A stretch of DNA of 64,000 nt from Chaenocephalus aceratus (lineage: Eukaryota; Chordata; Actinopteri; Perciformes; Channichthyidae), in NCBI GenBank assembly GCA_023974075.1, contig CM043800.1, positions 39,670,313 through 39,734,312 on the forward strand, written 5' to 3'. Positions within the stretch are counted from its first letter, which is position 1. Each line of letters starts with the position of its first letter. The position numbers and the translations under genes were made by a program. The notes beneath the pieces were generated by a model, which saw nothing but the letters and a program-made list of their open reading frames with translations, had not been told where the DNA came from and ran no database searches. Positions 22,189-33,734 of this stretch are shown one piece after another.

Positions 22189-23552
22189 CAGTGGCGGCTG
22201 GTGGAAAATATTTTTGGTGGGGCTATTGATAGAGTGAGTAAACATTTTTTTTTGGGAGAAATGACCCCTTAAATTAGGACTTCTGGTGATGTAATGGCGC
22301 GTTTCCAGTGCAGCGCGGAGCTCGCTTTAATGCTGCGTTCAAACCGGACGCGATGTGAATATTCGCTTTGCTCTAAACGCTTCTATCGCATCGCTCTAGT
22401 CGCTCGAGTTTCACCGCAGCTGTCAGCTGTGTTTACTCGCATCATTCAAACAAGACGCGCTGGCTCGGGAGCTACAGCTACAACAACATGAACATATTTT
22501 ACCGTGATTTAATTATAATACACGTTTCAAATGATGCCGACGTAACACACTGATACCGGTTAGTAAAAACCATGAATTAATGCTTTGACAAGTCTGCAGA
22601 CAGACTGCAGGCGAAAAACCTTTTTAGAATGCTTGTTCCCTGAATGGAGCTTGGCTAAGCTAACGCTATATATGCTCCGACCGTCCACAGTCATAACAAC
22701 GGCCTACAGACGTAAATAAACCAGCGACTGTATTCTCCATGACACAGACAGTCTGTGGTTTGTACTTGTTTAACTTTTGTCTAGTTTCTGAACAGATCGT
22801 ATCTGTCCCCGGCTGTTTGAAGAGCAAGCATGTGAAACAAAAGATAGCATTTACCTGTTTGCATCCAGCTAGCCATGTGAGAAGCCTTGTTGATACGTTT
22901 TGTCTTTTTCACGAGCTTGCTGTGATATATAAAAATCGGGTTGGTCCAAGGTCTTTAAGTATCAATTTATCTCCCAAACTTCTCCTTTCAAAAGGATTGG
23001 AGAGTAGCTCTTTGGCGACTCCACCTGCACACCATTCTCATCCAAATACTGCGTCACCTTGGTCACTCACGAGTCTAAAAAACAACTCCTCACGTCAACG
23101 CACGTAAGCAACATGGGCGCTAAAGTGAGCGCCCACGTGACCAAAATATTTGACGGCGCTGATTGGCTGAAATTATGTTTCGGCGGCACAGTTTACTATT
23201 GAGACTTTTGCAACCTGCTGGTTGCTGCTGTTTCGCTCGAGGGCTCTGCCCCGTAATGATAAACTAATGCCATGGGCAAGGCCAGGCAGGAAACAGGTGA
23301 CTTATCAGTAACTTTAGACATCGTAACACAATTTTAAACGAGATTGTATTGTAGATTATACATTTTTGTGATACTAATTGTATGATATTTACCTTGTTCA
23401 TTAAAAATTAAAATATAAATATATATTTTTTTTAAATATATTTTTTTTAAAGTTATTTTTTTTTATTTAATATTTATTTATTTTATTTTATTTTGTATCT
23501 GGCAAGAGGTGGGGGCGGCGCCCCTAGCGCCCCTATGGGCCGGCCGCCACTG
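22189..23552. mobile_element. hAT-type element (1364 bp)
   Basis: Left end CAGTGGCGGCTGGTGG, inverted right end CAGTGGCGGCCGGCCC. A perfect 8-bp duplication, CTGTAATG, lies at 22181-22188 and 23553-23560. The interior 22317-22800 is homologous, inverted, to 29650-30108. The right third (23400-23500) is T- and TATTT-rich. No transposase frame is seen. Confidence 0.9.
22317..22800 (+). repeat. Dispersed segment, copy 1
   Basis: Shares with the inverted 29650-30108 the words TGCTGCGTTCA, CCGGACGCGATG, GAATATTCGCT, CAGCTGTGTTTACT, CATCATTCAAACA, ACCGTGATTTAATT and GCATTAATTCATG-like text. It may be an element nested in the hAT-type element. Confidence 0.85.
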
Positions 23553-23803
23553 CTGTAATGTATGAAAAACCACTCTGAATTACAAGATGCCATCGTTATC
23601 ACTGTGAACTGCACATGTGGCGTCAATGTGTTGGCATGTGTAACGGCAGCAACTAAGAAGCCTTATGTTGCACTTACTTCCCACTACTTTCTATTTGTAC
23701 ATTTCTGTGAATCTTTTCAGTAATTTAAATGAAGTATCTTTCTGTTTTTATGTACTGGTGCTTTTGTGACTTTTATATGTAGTGTAAAGCCCTTTTAGTT
23801 GCC

Positions 23804-23825
<22 letters not shown>
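23804..23825. repeat. (TA)n microsatellite
   Basis: About 11 TA dinucleotides. Confidence 0.9.
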
Positions 23826-23834
<9 letters not shown>

Positions 23835-24055
23835 ACATAAAGTCTTACTAAATTGCACATGCTAGCCCTAGATACTTGCATTTGACACTGAATCTAATAA
23901 AGCTCAACGAAGCCAACGACCATTTTCAAAATTGTGCACATTAAAGTCATGAAAACCCTAATTTGCTTTGCCTATATCGAGTGGTTCTGTTTTTAGCACT
24001 ACTCATTTTGATGCCATCTATTTCCTTTAATAAGGATATACATTCATCTTATGTT

Positions 24056-24300
24056 TGCAACTCCCTTCCCACTCACATCTGAAAGGCCAACACTCTAGCA
24101 TCCTTCAAAAACATCTCACTCATTCACTCTAGCTTTCAAACTCTGATCAACACCCCCCCCCCTCCATTTTTACTCGCACTTGGATTATGACTACTGTTTA
24201 TCTTTTTTGTTTTCTTTGTGTTGTTTCTGTTCTGATTTTATATAAAGCGTCTTTGAGCGCTCTAAATATCCCATGTATTATTATTATTAATACATTACCC
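24056..24300 (+). mobile_element. LINE 3' fragment with AAT tail
   Basis: Begins with a decayed C-terminus (CNSLPTHI, stop, KANTLASFKNI), then a T-rich 3' region, TATAAAGCGTCTTTGAGCGC and an ATT microsatellite tail. This is the arrangement of a 5'-truncated LINE. Confidence 0.65.
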
Positions 24301-24412
24301 TTAGATACTTGCATTTGACACTGAACTGAATCTCATAAAGCTCAAAGACCATTTTCTAAATTGTTCATATTAGAGTCATGATAACCCTAACCCTAATTTA
24401 CATTGCCTATGT

Positions 24413-24970
24413 CACATGTGTCAAACTCAAGGCCCGGGGGCCAAATCAGGCTCTTGGTGGATTTAATTTGGCCTGCAGGATAATATTTTATTACGATCTG
24501 GCCCGCCGGTATATTGCACGCACACCTTCACTCCATCCTGAGGGTCTCCTCGGCTCAGAGCCTGAGCCCAAACATTGATGACCTTGCCCCCGAGATGAGA
24601 TGCCAAGTATCTGAGCTAGCATCTCAGAGCAGCACACTGAGTTTACATGTTTCCTTCTGCACTTTCTCTCACGGCAACAGGGCATGTTTGGTTTGTTCTT
24701 TGAGGGAATAGTTTTGTTGAAGCTGTTGTTGGCCTGTGGAGAAATGTACTCATAAGAAATGACTCTGCAGATAGAGCCGTAAGAAATGAATGCAACTGAT
24801 TATTTAATGTTGTTTTTATAGGCAATCATTGAAGCTTTGTTAGTTCCCAGGTTTAATATGTGCAATAAGTTCATTTCAATAAGTTCTGCAATAAACATTG
24901 AACCAGTCCGGCCCTCGACTAGACCCATTTTTAAGTGTTGGCCCTCTGTGTGTTTGAGTTGACAGCCCTG
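24413..24970. mobile_element. Non-autonomous hAT-like element, copy 1
   Basis: Begins near CATGTGTCAAACTCAAGGCC and ends TTGAGTTGACAGCCCTG. The GGCCCGGGGGCCAAATCAGG start recalls the 8968 element. A nearly full-length inverted copy occurs at about 47600-48125. No 8-bp duplication is visible. Confidence 0.75.
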
Positions 24971-25141
24971 TTCTAGAGACATAGATTCATAAAGCTCAAG
25001 ACCATTTTCTAAATTGTTCATATTAGAGTCACGATAACCCTAACCCTAATTTGCATTGCCTATATCGAGTGGTTCTGTTGTTAGCACTACTCTTGTTGAT
25101 GCCATCTATTTCCTTTAATAACGATACACGTTCATCTTGTG

Positions 25142-27640
25142 TCTGATAAATACAAGTATAACGTCATCCCCACTGGCTTTTCAGTCTCAAAACGGGATGT
25201 GATCAGAACATATACCAACAACAGAACTGTATGTAATCACCACAAATTCTCGAGGTCAAATATCCCCAGAAATCCATGCAATTTTATACGTATTGACCTT
25301 GAAGTTATTCCCCGCTCCCCTCTGTATCTTGGTTGCCCTGAGCGACTAGCGAGCGTACAGTAAACGGTCGGGGGTTGATCTAGTTTCATCTGAGGTCACA
25401 TCGTCTCCATTTCCAGGTTTCTGTATCTCTGAGAAACTGTTGGATCGTGCAAAGAGCTGCAGTTTGATTAGTGCCGGCTGCTTCTCCTCCTCCTCCTCAG
25501 CATCTCCTGCAGGGCAGAAAACAAACCGTCAACATAAAAAAGCATCATCGGCAGACTCATAGGGCGGGAGAAAGAGAGAGTAAATCTTTCTCCACTGTAA
25601 CCCCGAAGCGACAACCCCGATCGAAGCTGCGACCTTAATACACACTTCATAATGCTGAGAAACCCAACGGGTGGATTTTAAGCTGCAGGACTATTTCTGA
25701 ATGCCAGGATGAGGTGCCAGTCATACTTAGAGCTTGGGAAATCAGCTGAATGGTGAATTTGTGGAGGATAATAAGCTGTCATCAGCGGGTGCTTTTCTGT
25801 ATTTTCTTGTTTTTGTTCAGAGTTGGGACAGAATAGATCAGTAACTCCGGTGTAACACGTTCTGTTTTACAAGCTTCACTGGTTTAAAAACCTGCGGGGA
25901 ACAGTGTGGGACTCAACTCTCTGCACAGCTTTCATTAGCAGTGTTCACATGAAGGATGTATGCATCTTTACTTGTACTGTAGCAGTAGAGCTAATCATTG
26001 GGTGAGGTGTTAGCAGAATGGGGGTTGAAACCAGAAGCAGTCAACCAATCAAATCAGTCAATATTGGAGTGATTTGATTGGTTATTATTCACCAGCTGGA
26101 CCATTCATGACTCCAGATGAAGGATTGTGTTGCTCCATATCTTCTAGATTTGTAAATAAGCATCAAATACTTGTTAAAATCAATGTTGTTGTAGCTGGAA
26201 TGTGTGATTCAAAGCCCCATTGTACATTTGATGTATCTGTATAAGGTCATTAAGTCATTATTTATAAGTAAAATCCCTGCTCCCTTGGGACGGACATAAC
26301 TGTCTTTCTTTTTACAGAAACATCACGGTTTTGGTTGAATATTGAAAATACTGATAACTGGACCTACTGTTTTTAAAGGCCTTAACGTAACAGTGTTGAC
26401 GTGCATTGCAAACCTCGCTCTGCTTTTCAATAATTTGCCTTTTTAATTCTTAATCTTGTTCCCTTTTTTCTATTCTATATTTATATCATGTTGTAATCTT
26501 GCTTTCTATACTTCTAATTAGTTTCATCCCGTCTTTACTGCTTACAGAGAACATACAAAACTGACTCGGTGTTCTTCGTCCTCTGTCCTGATTCCTTAAC
26601 ATGAAATGTCTCCTTCCATCAGTGTTGCCATTTACATTCCCCATCATGCAGTAACATTAGCTGGAGATTAATTAGTCTTTGTTCCTTAAAGTCCCTTAAA
26701 GTGCAAATAGCTGTACGGAAAACGCACCCATTTCCAGTCTGTTTATCTAGTACAGGTCCGTGCCACTCTGAGCTCCATTTCTGTGCTTATCTATTAAGTA
26801 AATGAGATGCCGATGGTAAATAGTTTTACTTAACAAATGACAAATGACCTCAGTGTGCGGGTCCTTCACAAAGCGCTGCGTAACACGATGATAAAGGAGG
26901 CGGCTCTTGAACACTATCCAGCTTCTAAATGGCCAGCCTGGTCGAGTGCATCATTCCCGTGTCAGGGAACAAACAAATAAGACGAAGTGCTCTCTCAAAG
27001 TCACTGGAAGGACAACCACACTGGCTCCCAACAAACAATGATAGATGAGCAGTACATGATGGTGTGGGCAGAGAATGAGGGGGGGGCGTTCAATTAGTAC
27101 AAGGAGAAATGGCAGTTTAACGGCACGAAGAGAGGAGCAGGCAGGCATTAAGAAACGCCAAATTGAAAACACATACGTCTCAAAAAGGCCTGACAACCTC
27201 ATTCCCTTCTCTAAAATTGGTCACAAATTTATGATTTTCCATAATTGTTCATGTTTTTGACACCTCATATTTCAATCTGAGCGAAGAAAGTATGCTTGGA
27301 GGATTTTAAGAAAGAGTTTAAGGGTGCTACCATGTGAAAAACTTAGTCTAAATGCTAAAAGGGTGATTTGAGCCGCCACTCTCATCTCCCCCTCACCTCT
27401 CAACTTTGCGCCGGGCGGATTTGTGGCACACCGGAGGCGCCAAGCTATGTGAAGAGCTTACACCTTCAAAGCACTCTGAGCCCGCCTCAATGAATATTTA
27501 TACGCTGATTAGGTGCTCTGATTTATCAGGCTGCGACAGAAAGGAATGATGGGTCTTAAGGACTTGAGGCTTGCTCGGAGACAAAGGTATGGCTCTCTTA
27601 ATGCAGATCCTACACTCCACTAAAAGGCTCCCCATTAAAG
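25142..27640. other. Unassigned, unique-looking sequence
   Basis: 2.5 kb with few repeat signatures except the hairpin at 26043-26083. No open frame shows a known motif. Mixed composition and lack of repeats make it a reasonable place to look for conserved non-coding elements, but nothing here proves one. Confidence 0.4.
26043..26083. repeat. Hairpin with 14-bp perfect stem
   Basis: AACCAATCAAATCA at 26043-26056 and its exact complement at 26070-26083 enclose 13 bases. Each arm contains a CCAAT word. Confidence 0.85.
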
Positions 27641-27650
27641 AATGTGCTGG

Positions 27651-27735
27651 CGGAGGAGGAGGAGGAGGGGAGGAGGAGGAGGAGGAGGAGGAGGAGGAGG
27701 AGGAGGAGGAGGAGGAGGAGGCGGAGGAGGAGAAG
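27651..27735. repeat. (GGA)n microsatellite
   Basis: About 85 bp of GGA triplets with minor interruptions, followed by a 12-base T run at 27752-27763. Gly- and Glu-rich plus-strand frames and the Ser/Pro-rich minus-strand frame come from it. Confidence 0.95.
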
Positions 27736-28034
27736 AATTCAAGTTTCAATCTTTTTTTTTTTTACTCCGTTGGCACCGATGGATAACCGTTAAGAGCTGT
27801 GTCATCATAAACTTCAAAGTGAAATACAATGATCCGTAAGAGCTACAGGCGAAATGATTTACAGCGAACATTATTTTGTGCTTAGGCAGTTCCAAAGGAC
27901 AAGATTGAAAATGTAATGGAAAGTGATTCATATTTATTAGTAAATAAAGCTCATTTGTCTTCACTGTTTGACTTGTACTTATATGCTGCTGTCTGTCGGG
28001 ACTCTGCGTGGTCTGTGTTTTGTTCACCTTAATT

Positions 28035-28160
28035 TCTGCCTCATGGTGTTCTTGTATTCATGTTTCTGTGGTCTTCATTTTAACTTTTCTTCTTTCTTGT
28101 GAATTGTATTTCTGTGAAAGGTGCTATACTAAATAAACGTATTATATTATTATTACCATT
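28035..28160 (+). mobile_element. LINE 3' tail
   Basis: T-rich 3' region ending GTGAAAGGTGCTATACTAAA TAAACG and an ATT-rich tail, the usual end of fish LINE copies. Identity beyond that is unclear. Confidence 0.45.
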
Positions 28161-28435
28161 CAAAATAATCTCAGTGGAGCTTAAAGTTTCATTTCGATTT
28201 TTAAATGAACTTCATGCTGGTAGAAGGCTCTTTGTTTAAAATATATGTAAAGTTGTTTTTTGATCTTTTAAAGAGGGCGATTCTCAAACTCAACTCAGAC
28301 ATCCATCATTGTTATGTTTTTGCTCGCAGTTCAATTTAATAGAGTGGTTTAATTCAGTGATTAACAATTTGTGTCGAGCCGACCCAGAGGTTAGCTTCGC
28401 TCCCTCAACAAAGAGCAATGATATTTCTCCATTGC

Positions 28436-28641
28436 ATTGCTGCTTTTAATCGATCTATTCACATCTTAAACTGCCACTGTAACTTTTTATCCATGTATTT
28501 CTCTTTAAAGTTTATTTTATTATCTTTTCTTTTTAATGACTGATTTAATGCCATTTTCTTTAATGTCTTTCATTTTTTGTAAAGCACTTTGAATTGCCTT
28601 GTGTTGAAAAGTGCTAATAAATAAACTTGCCTTGCCTTGCC
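28436..28641 (+). mobile_element. L2-like LINE, 3'-end-only copy
   Basis: Aligns with the 3' untranslated end of the LINE at 35400-35608: GCTTTTAAT, TATTCA, ATCTTA, CTGTAACTTTT, TTTATTTTATTA, AATGTCTTTCATTTTTTGTA, AAGCACTTTGAATTGCC and a (CTTGC)n end. It is severely 5'-truncated. Confidence 0.85.
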
Positions 28642-28764
28642 TACATCACCACCGCTTTTTTTTGTATTATTGTTTTACAATTCTAAATAAATCAAATCAG
28701 ATACAAAAAAAATCTAAATATTTAGTCTCTTCTAAAGGCCCTGTCACACCTGTCCCGAAATTGA

Positions 28765-29187
28765 CACCCGATGGACACACGATAAAGGAAATGTTCAAAT
28801 TCGGCTGTGATTGTAGCAAATCGGGCCATTCGTGACTGAGGGCATCTAAGCCATCGTATGACCGCCGGTGGAGTTTCTCAGGCTCCGGCAGGAAAACTTA
28901 GTGAGCGGGGCGAATGCCCGATGGCACCGATGATAACAAGATGCCCTCACGATGCCCTCACGATGGCCTTACGAAGGGCAAAATTGACACACGAATTCAA
29001 CACGAAAATGAACCTTCGCAAGGTCCTTTGGCATGCCAAAGATTTTACCACCGCTCACGAAGTTGCTGCCGGATCCTGAGAAACTCCACCGCGGTCATAC
29101 GAAGGCTTAAGATGCCCTCACGAATGGCCCGATGTTGCTACGATCACAGCCGAATTTGAACATTTCCTTTATCGTGTCCATCGGGTG
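28765..29187. mobile_element. Foldback (palindromic) MITE
   Basis: The arms start CACCCGATGGACAC and continue through GATAAAGGAAATGTTCAAAT and TCGGCTGTGAT on the left. The right arm is their complement, ending at 29187. Similarity runs on through GGGCCATTCGTGA and GTGGAGTTTCTCAGG to about 150 bases per arm. The element is almost one long imperfect hairpin and encodes nothing recognisable. Confidence 0.9.
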
Positions 29188-29349
29188 TTTTATTGCACAA
29201 CAAAATCATGTAAACATATTATGTAAATAACCCAATTTGGAAGCTTTGGACATTTTTACTTTATTTTATAACTGACATGACGTTCAATATGTTCAGACTT
29301 TATTTCTCCTAACCACAAACAATCATTGATTTAGAGAAAAGGGAAGCGG

Positions 29350-30110
29350 GAAGTGGTCAAATTATGAGATTCGGTTCGATTACATGTAAAGTCAATGCAG
29401 AGAGCGTACAGATGCAAAATTCGCTCCGACGGCGCGCCTGAAGCGGTTGATGTGAATGACGTGGTGCAATTGAGGCGATTGAAGGGGGCCGCGACAAACC
29501 GCTCGAGTTCAATTTGGTCAACTCGAGCGTCAAATTCGTGTGACGCAATCTCGCGGTAGCCAATCAGCGGCGAGGATCTCAGCCTGCCGTCACTGATGTT
29601 GAATCAGAAAATCAAAACATCAGCCGTTAGCTGTTAGCACTCAGAGCTCACAGCTCCTCATATCTGTTCAGAAACTCGACAAAAGTTAAACAAGTACAAA
29701 CCACAGGACTTCCTGTGTCATGGCGCTGGTTTATTTATGTCTGTAGGCCGTTGTTGTGAGTTTGGACGGAGCAGCTACAGGTTAGTTTAGCTTGATCGAT
29801 CCGATCTCCATTCAGAAAACATGCATTTTAAAAAGCTTTCCGCCTGCCGTCTGTCTGCAGACTTGTCAAAGCATTAATTCATGATTTTTACTAACCGCTA
29901 TCAGTATGTTGTTACTTCGGCATCATTTTGAAACGTGTATTACAATTAAATCACGGTCAAATATATTCATTTATGTAGTTGTAGCCCCCTCTCAAGCGCG
30001 TCCTGTTTGAATGATGCAAGTAAACACAGCTGATAACCGCGAGCGATGCGATAAGAGCGATTAGAGCATAGCGAATATTCGCATCGCGTCCGGTGTGAAC
30101 GCAGCATTAT
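29350..30110 (-). mobile_element. Dispersed element, copy 2
   Basis: The part 29650-30108 is the inverted partner of 22317-22800. The right edge reads GGTGTGAACGCAGCATTA. The left part (29357-29580) is GC-richer with many CpG and has no counterpart in copy 1. Ends are estimated. Probably a non-autonomous DNA transposon. Confidence 0.65.
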
Positions 30111-31687
30111 GGCCTGTGGGATGAAACATTACTGCACCATTCAAGTTATTCACAGGCTAATCATGTCCTGTCCTGTCTTTGTGTAATCTAACACGACGGA
30201 TGGACAGAAGCACGAGGTCCAAACATCAGATAAAGTTAAGCGGCGTCTCTAAAGAGGACGAATAATCCACAAGAGGTAATCAAAGACCTCCGGCTCACCT
30301 CGACGTGCCGCATCACTCAAACACTTTCCTGCCGTTTTGTTCTTCATTCATGTCCGACTTTCTTCCCCGACTGTTTGAGTGACAGGTGAGATTAAGCACC
30401 CTTTGAGCTCTGTCTGGTGATTGGAGGAGCAGTCTCTAAATTGAAGCAGTGTTATTTCATGCCGCCTTGCTGAGTCAACGAGAAAATGGGAGCAGGGGGC
30501 GTTCCTCTCTGAATGAATAAATAGCTTTTTCAGAAGGGAAAGGTGTGGAGCCAGATCTAAATGATTATTGAACAATAATGAGAATTGTAAAGGCAAAAGG
30601 GGAAAAATGAGATTTAAAATGTTTTGGCGCAGCATCTCGGCTCTTCGTTTAATCTCTTAGAGCAACAGAAATATGACCTGGGAAATAATTCAAATGAAAC
30701 AACATTGATGAAAAGGTTTTTCTCGGTCCAACAGCTTAAATAAATACGAGCCTCGCAGAATAGAGGAGTGATTAAGAAGGAAATGCATCCATATTTATAG
30801 TAAAACACCAAGGGCGTTCATAAATCTTAATGTTAGGGGACTTTGACTGACCCTTGTGAATGCACTACTGGCCTGTTTAAATTGATTTGAATAAAATGTA
30901 ACTTTCATATGACATTCTCTAATTAGAATGACTAGAAAAATGTGATATTTCACCTGAATTTCTGTCAAGATCACAAATGATAATGACAGAGTATTTCAGA
31001 GAATACGATGCAGCTCTCACAGGAATAACGTCACACTTCACGCATCTGGAGATTTTAAAATGCTTTTGAATGTCGTAATTCAAAGGGTTCAGTGAGTACA
31101 CAGTATTTACCTATTTGGTTATTGGATTAGATTTCAATTAAACAAACACATTTAATACAGGAATGAAATATATAAAACCCGATCTGAAACTGATTATCAT
31201 TTTTAAATAGTTTCACCAAATCAAGTAATACTGCACGCATCTATACTGCGGGTAAGAAATACGTTTGTTTTCCCTACGGGGTTACTGCCTCTAAGTTAAC
31301 CTTTAACATTTTTAAAGTCCTGACATTACCCACTGATGTTCAACATTCATGAAAAACACTTATTTTGGATACAAATTATCGTGTGTTGCTGAGAAATCAA
31401 ACCATAACAAATATCCGTGTTTGGCCAATTACCCAAGACAATTATGACATAGGCAAAGTAAGGCAAAGAACACTTTGGTAATAGTTGTTTTTAACAGCAT
31501 GCTGTGTGGATTCTTTTTAAAGAAATCCCCTCTGAGTGGAGACTAGATGCAGTTGTGACAGCTTGCTTCACATGCTGTCCTGCTCACAGACAAAATCAGT
31601 CCTGTGACACAACAGCGCAACATCTGTATTTGTTTGTTCATTTACATTTCACTATTTGTGTGATGTTTTCAGAGCCCGGCTGGCAAA
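30111..31687. other. Unassigned, unique-looking sequence
   Basis: No arrays or terminal repeats. Contains SOX-like and homeobox-like words near 30550-30600 (ATTGAACAATAATG), which are common by chance. No gene recognised. Confidence 0.4.
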
Positions 31688-31805
31688 CACCACACACACA
31701 CCACACACCACACACACACACAACACACACCACACAACACACACACACACACCTCACACACACCACACACACCACACACGCACACACACACACCCACACA
31801 CACAT

Positions 31806-31843
<38 letters not shown>

Positions 31844-31897
31844 CACACCCACACACAACAGCACACAACACCCACACACCAACACACACACACACCA

Positions 31898-31946
<49 letters not shown>
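31688..31946. repeat. Compound (CA)n array
   Basis: About 260 bp of CA with CACAC-CACAC phase breaks and ACAACA interruptions. The His/Thr- and Cys/Val-rich frames across it, including a 244-codon frame from 31504, are simple-repeat artefacts. Confidence 0.97.
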
Positions 31947-31948
<2 letters not shown>

Positions 31949-33005
31949 GTCTTTGCCACTTTGTGAGGACTGCCTATAGACTTATATATATATTGATGTC
32001 AGCTAAAGGGAAAAGGTGCCAACAACTTTCCACCATCAAAGTCTGTGTACAGGTCCCGAGGAGTAGTACTACTGAATATGAGGAGAGAAACAAGTTGTTA
32101 AAGTCTATTGTGGGCTCCAGAGGGAGCTGTGTGTTATCGGAAACATTTGTGTACTGGTGTCATACACGCACTGTACATTGTGGAAGTTATTTTGGAGTAA
32201 ATGGCAATAAAGCAGCGCACCCTTTAGGCCAGGGCTGACGCATGATTAACAAGTTGCTACCCACACAGTGTTTGTCCAGTTCAGGTGTTGTTTCACTTCA
32301 TTTTTACAGCAATGTATATGTATATTTATTGCCCGGAATAGTCGTTTTGAGATGTTGTTGTCCTTTGGTCGATCCTCTTTTGTCACTGTTCATACCAAAA
32401 AACAATATAGCGACGGCTACAATGCCAAAGTTCAAACCCGTAGACCACAAACGAATGTGTGACATATACAGTCTCTGGTTTTGACAAGACAGAATAATGT
32501 GTGGTATGAAAAGGAAGATATTTGGTATATCTGCCGCCCTGTGCCTCATATAGCAGCTACTATATGTCCGAATTACTTGATTTTGGTACTGTTATTTTAA
32601 CCGTAGCTACTATATGTCTTAATTACTTGAAACAAACTACTTCATAAAAAGTGTTTTCCAATTACATCCGAGCCAAACGTTTTGATAGCGGTTCTAAACG
32701 GCTACGCTCAAGGCAAAAAGTGTAACAACCTGGCATCTGAACAAAGGGACGAGAAGTGGTGAGTAGTGTGCATGAGGATAATAGGACACTTTTTACGCCC
32801 AGATTCTCCTCAAAGATATCATGGTGTTAATTGTAACCACACAAAGTGACAAATAAATGTGTGAAGCGTGAGAAATGAAAAGTATACGAGCTAAAATAAA
32901 GCAAACATCGCGCCATTGTTGTGTGAAGTAGATGCTGGCCAGATTATCAGATCGTAGTGTGGTTGGTTTTGGACAATCCAACCTGCACTTTGAAGCAAAC
33001 CCAAC
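31947..33005. other. Unassigned sequence
   Basis: Contains a local direct repeat, AGCTACTATATGTC plus AATTACTTGA, at about 32551 and 32604. No gene recognised. Confidence 0.5.
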
Positions 33006-33200
33006 CCCTAGATAGATAGATAGATAGATAGATTAATATATATATATATATATATACATATAGATAGATAGATACATAGTACTTTATTGATCCCAATTTC
33101 AGAAATGTTTGCATTGCAGCAGCATAAAAAACAAGGCTGAGAAATGAAGACACTAGAAATAAACAGTCCAAAATATTTCTGAAATATAAATAAAATAGCA
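33006..33200 (-). mobile_element. LINE 3' tail with TAGA and TA repeats
   Basis: Minus-strand tail: TACTTTATTGATCCCAATTT, GTTTGCATTGCAGCAGCAT and ACACTAGAAATAAACAGTCC. It abuts (TAGA)n and (TA)n at 33010-33075. The same tail occurs at 42765-42880, 38816-38965 and, on the plus strand, 52020-52135. Confidence 0.75.
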
Positions 33201-33241
33201 TTAAAAAGTTAAAAACAAATATATAAACATGTGGAAAATAT

Positions 33242-33645
33242 ATATTACATTAACATTACATTGCATTTAGCTGACGCTTTTATCCAAAGCGACTTACAAT
33301 AAGTGCATTCGACCAGGAAGACACAACCTTGAAGAAAACAGAATCATATAAGTACATCAGGTTTCATAGAGCCAAGTATTTCAAGTGCTACTCAACTGGC
33401 TATAGATAAGCCAGTCCTTTATTAGTATTAAGTGCTCTGTTAGCAGTTCTTTGTTAGTAATTCTATTGCTCGAGGTGGAGTCGAAAGAGATGAGTTTTCA
33501 GTCTGTGCTGGAAGGTGTGTAAGCTTTCTGCCATCCTGATGTCAATGGGGAGCTCATTCCACCATTTTGGAGCCAGGATAGCAAACCCACGTGTTTTTGC
33601 TGATGGGAACATATATATATTGGTGATATATATGGGGAAATACAA
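33242..33645 (-). mobile_element. LINE 3' end sharing the SINE tail
   Basis: The minus strand encodes a C-terminus (FAILAPKWWNELP, IRMAESLHTFQHRLKTHLF), then a 3' region, and ends with GTAAGTCGCTTTGGATAAAA GCGTCAGC and ATGTAATG. That last block is the tail of the SINEs at 9056 and 43541. A second copy is at 43430-43985. Confidence 0.8.
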
Positions 33646-33734
33646 ATGTCAGTAATAAATATAATGCAGGATATTATTGTGTTCACTCTGAAATCTATAA
33701 AGAGAGACTTGTCCTTTATAATTTTGAATTGAAA

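Larger units (their letters stand above)
21650..23565 (+). mobile_element. SINE split by two hAT-type insertions
   Basis: The SINE runs CTGCAGTCATCATGTCGTTG TGTCCCTGG (to 21677), resumes at 22109 with GTCCCTGGGCAAGATACTTC and the tail GTAAGTTGCTTTGGATAAAA up to 22188, and finishes at 23553 with CTGTAATGTATG. It is the same family as 9056 and 43541. The 5' pol III boxes are missing. The two gaps are occupied by separate hAT-type elements. Confidence 0.8.
23860..25141. repeat. Three direct copies of one segment with mobile elements between
   Basis: Copy 1 at 23867-24055, copy 2 at 24303-24412, copy 3 at 24972-25141. All share CATAAAGCTCAA- or AATAAAGCTCAA-like starts, ACCATTTTC, AAATTGT and AACCCTAATTT, then CCTAT. 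Copies 1 and 3 continue with CGAGTGGTTCTGTT, TTAGCACTACTC and GATGCCATCTATTTCCTTTA. A LINE 3' fragment separates copies 1 and 2, and a hAT-type element separates copies 2 and 3. Confidence 0.85.

Noticed and set aside
24383..24397. CCCTAACCCTAA words at 24.39 and 25.04 kb as telomere insertions
   Set aside because: Only two units and shared by the copies of a local direct duplication.
27498..27839. Poly-Ser/Pro or poly-Gly/Glu protein
   Set aside because: Translation of a GGA microsatellite.
31504..32238. 244-codon open frame rich in His and Thr
   Set aside because: It is held open by the CA array 31688-31946; the flanks show no motif or splice logic.
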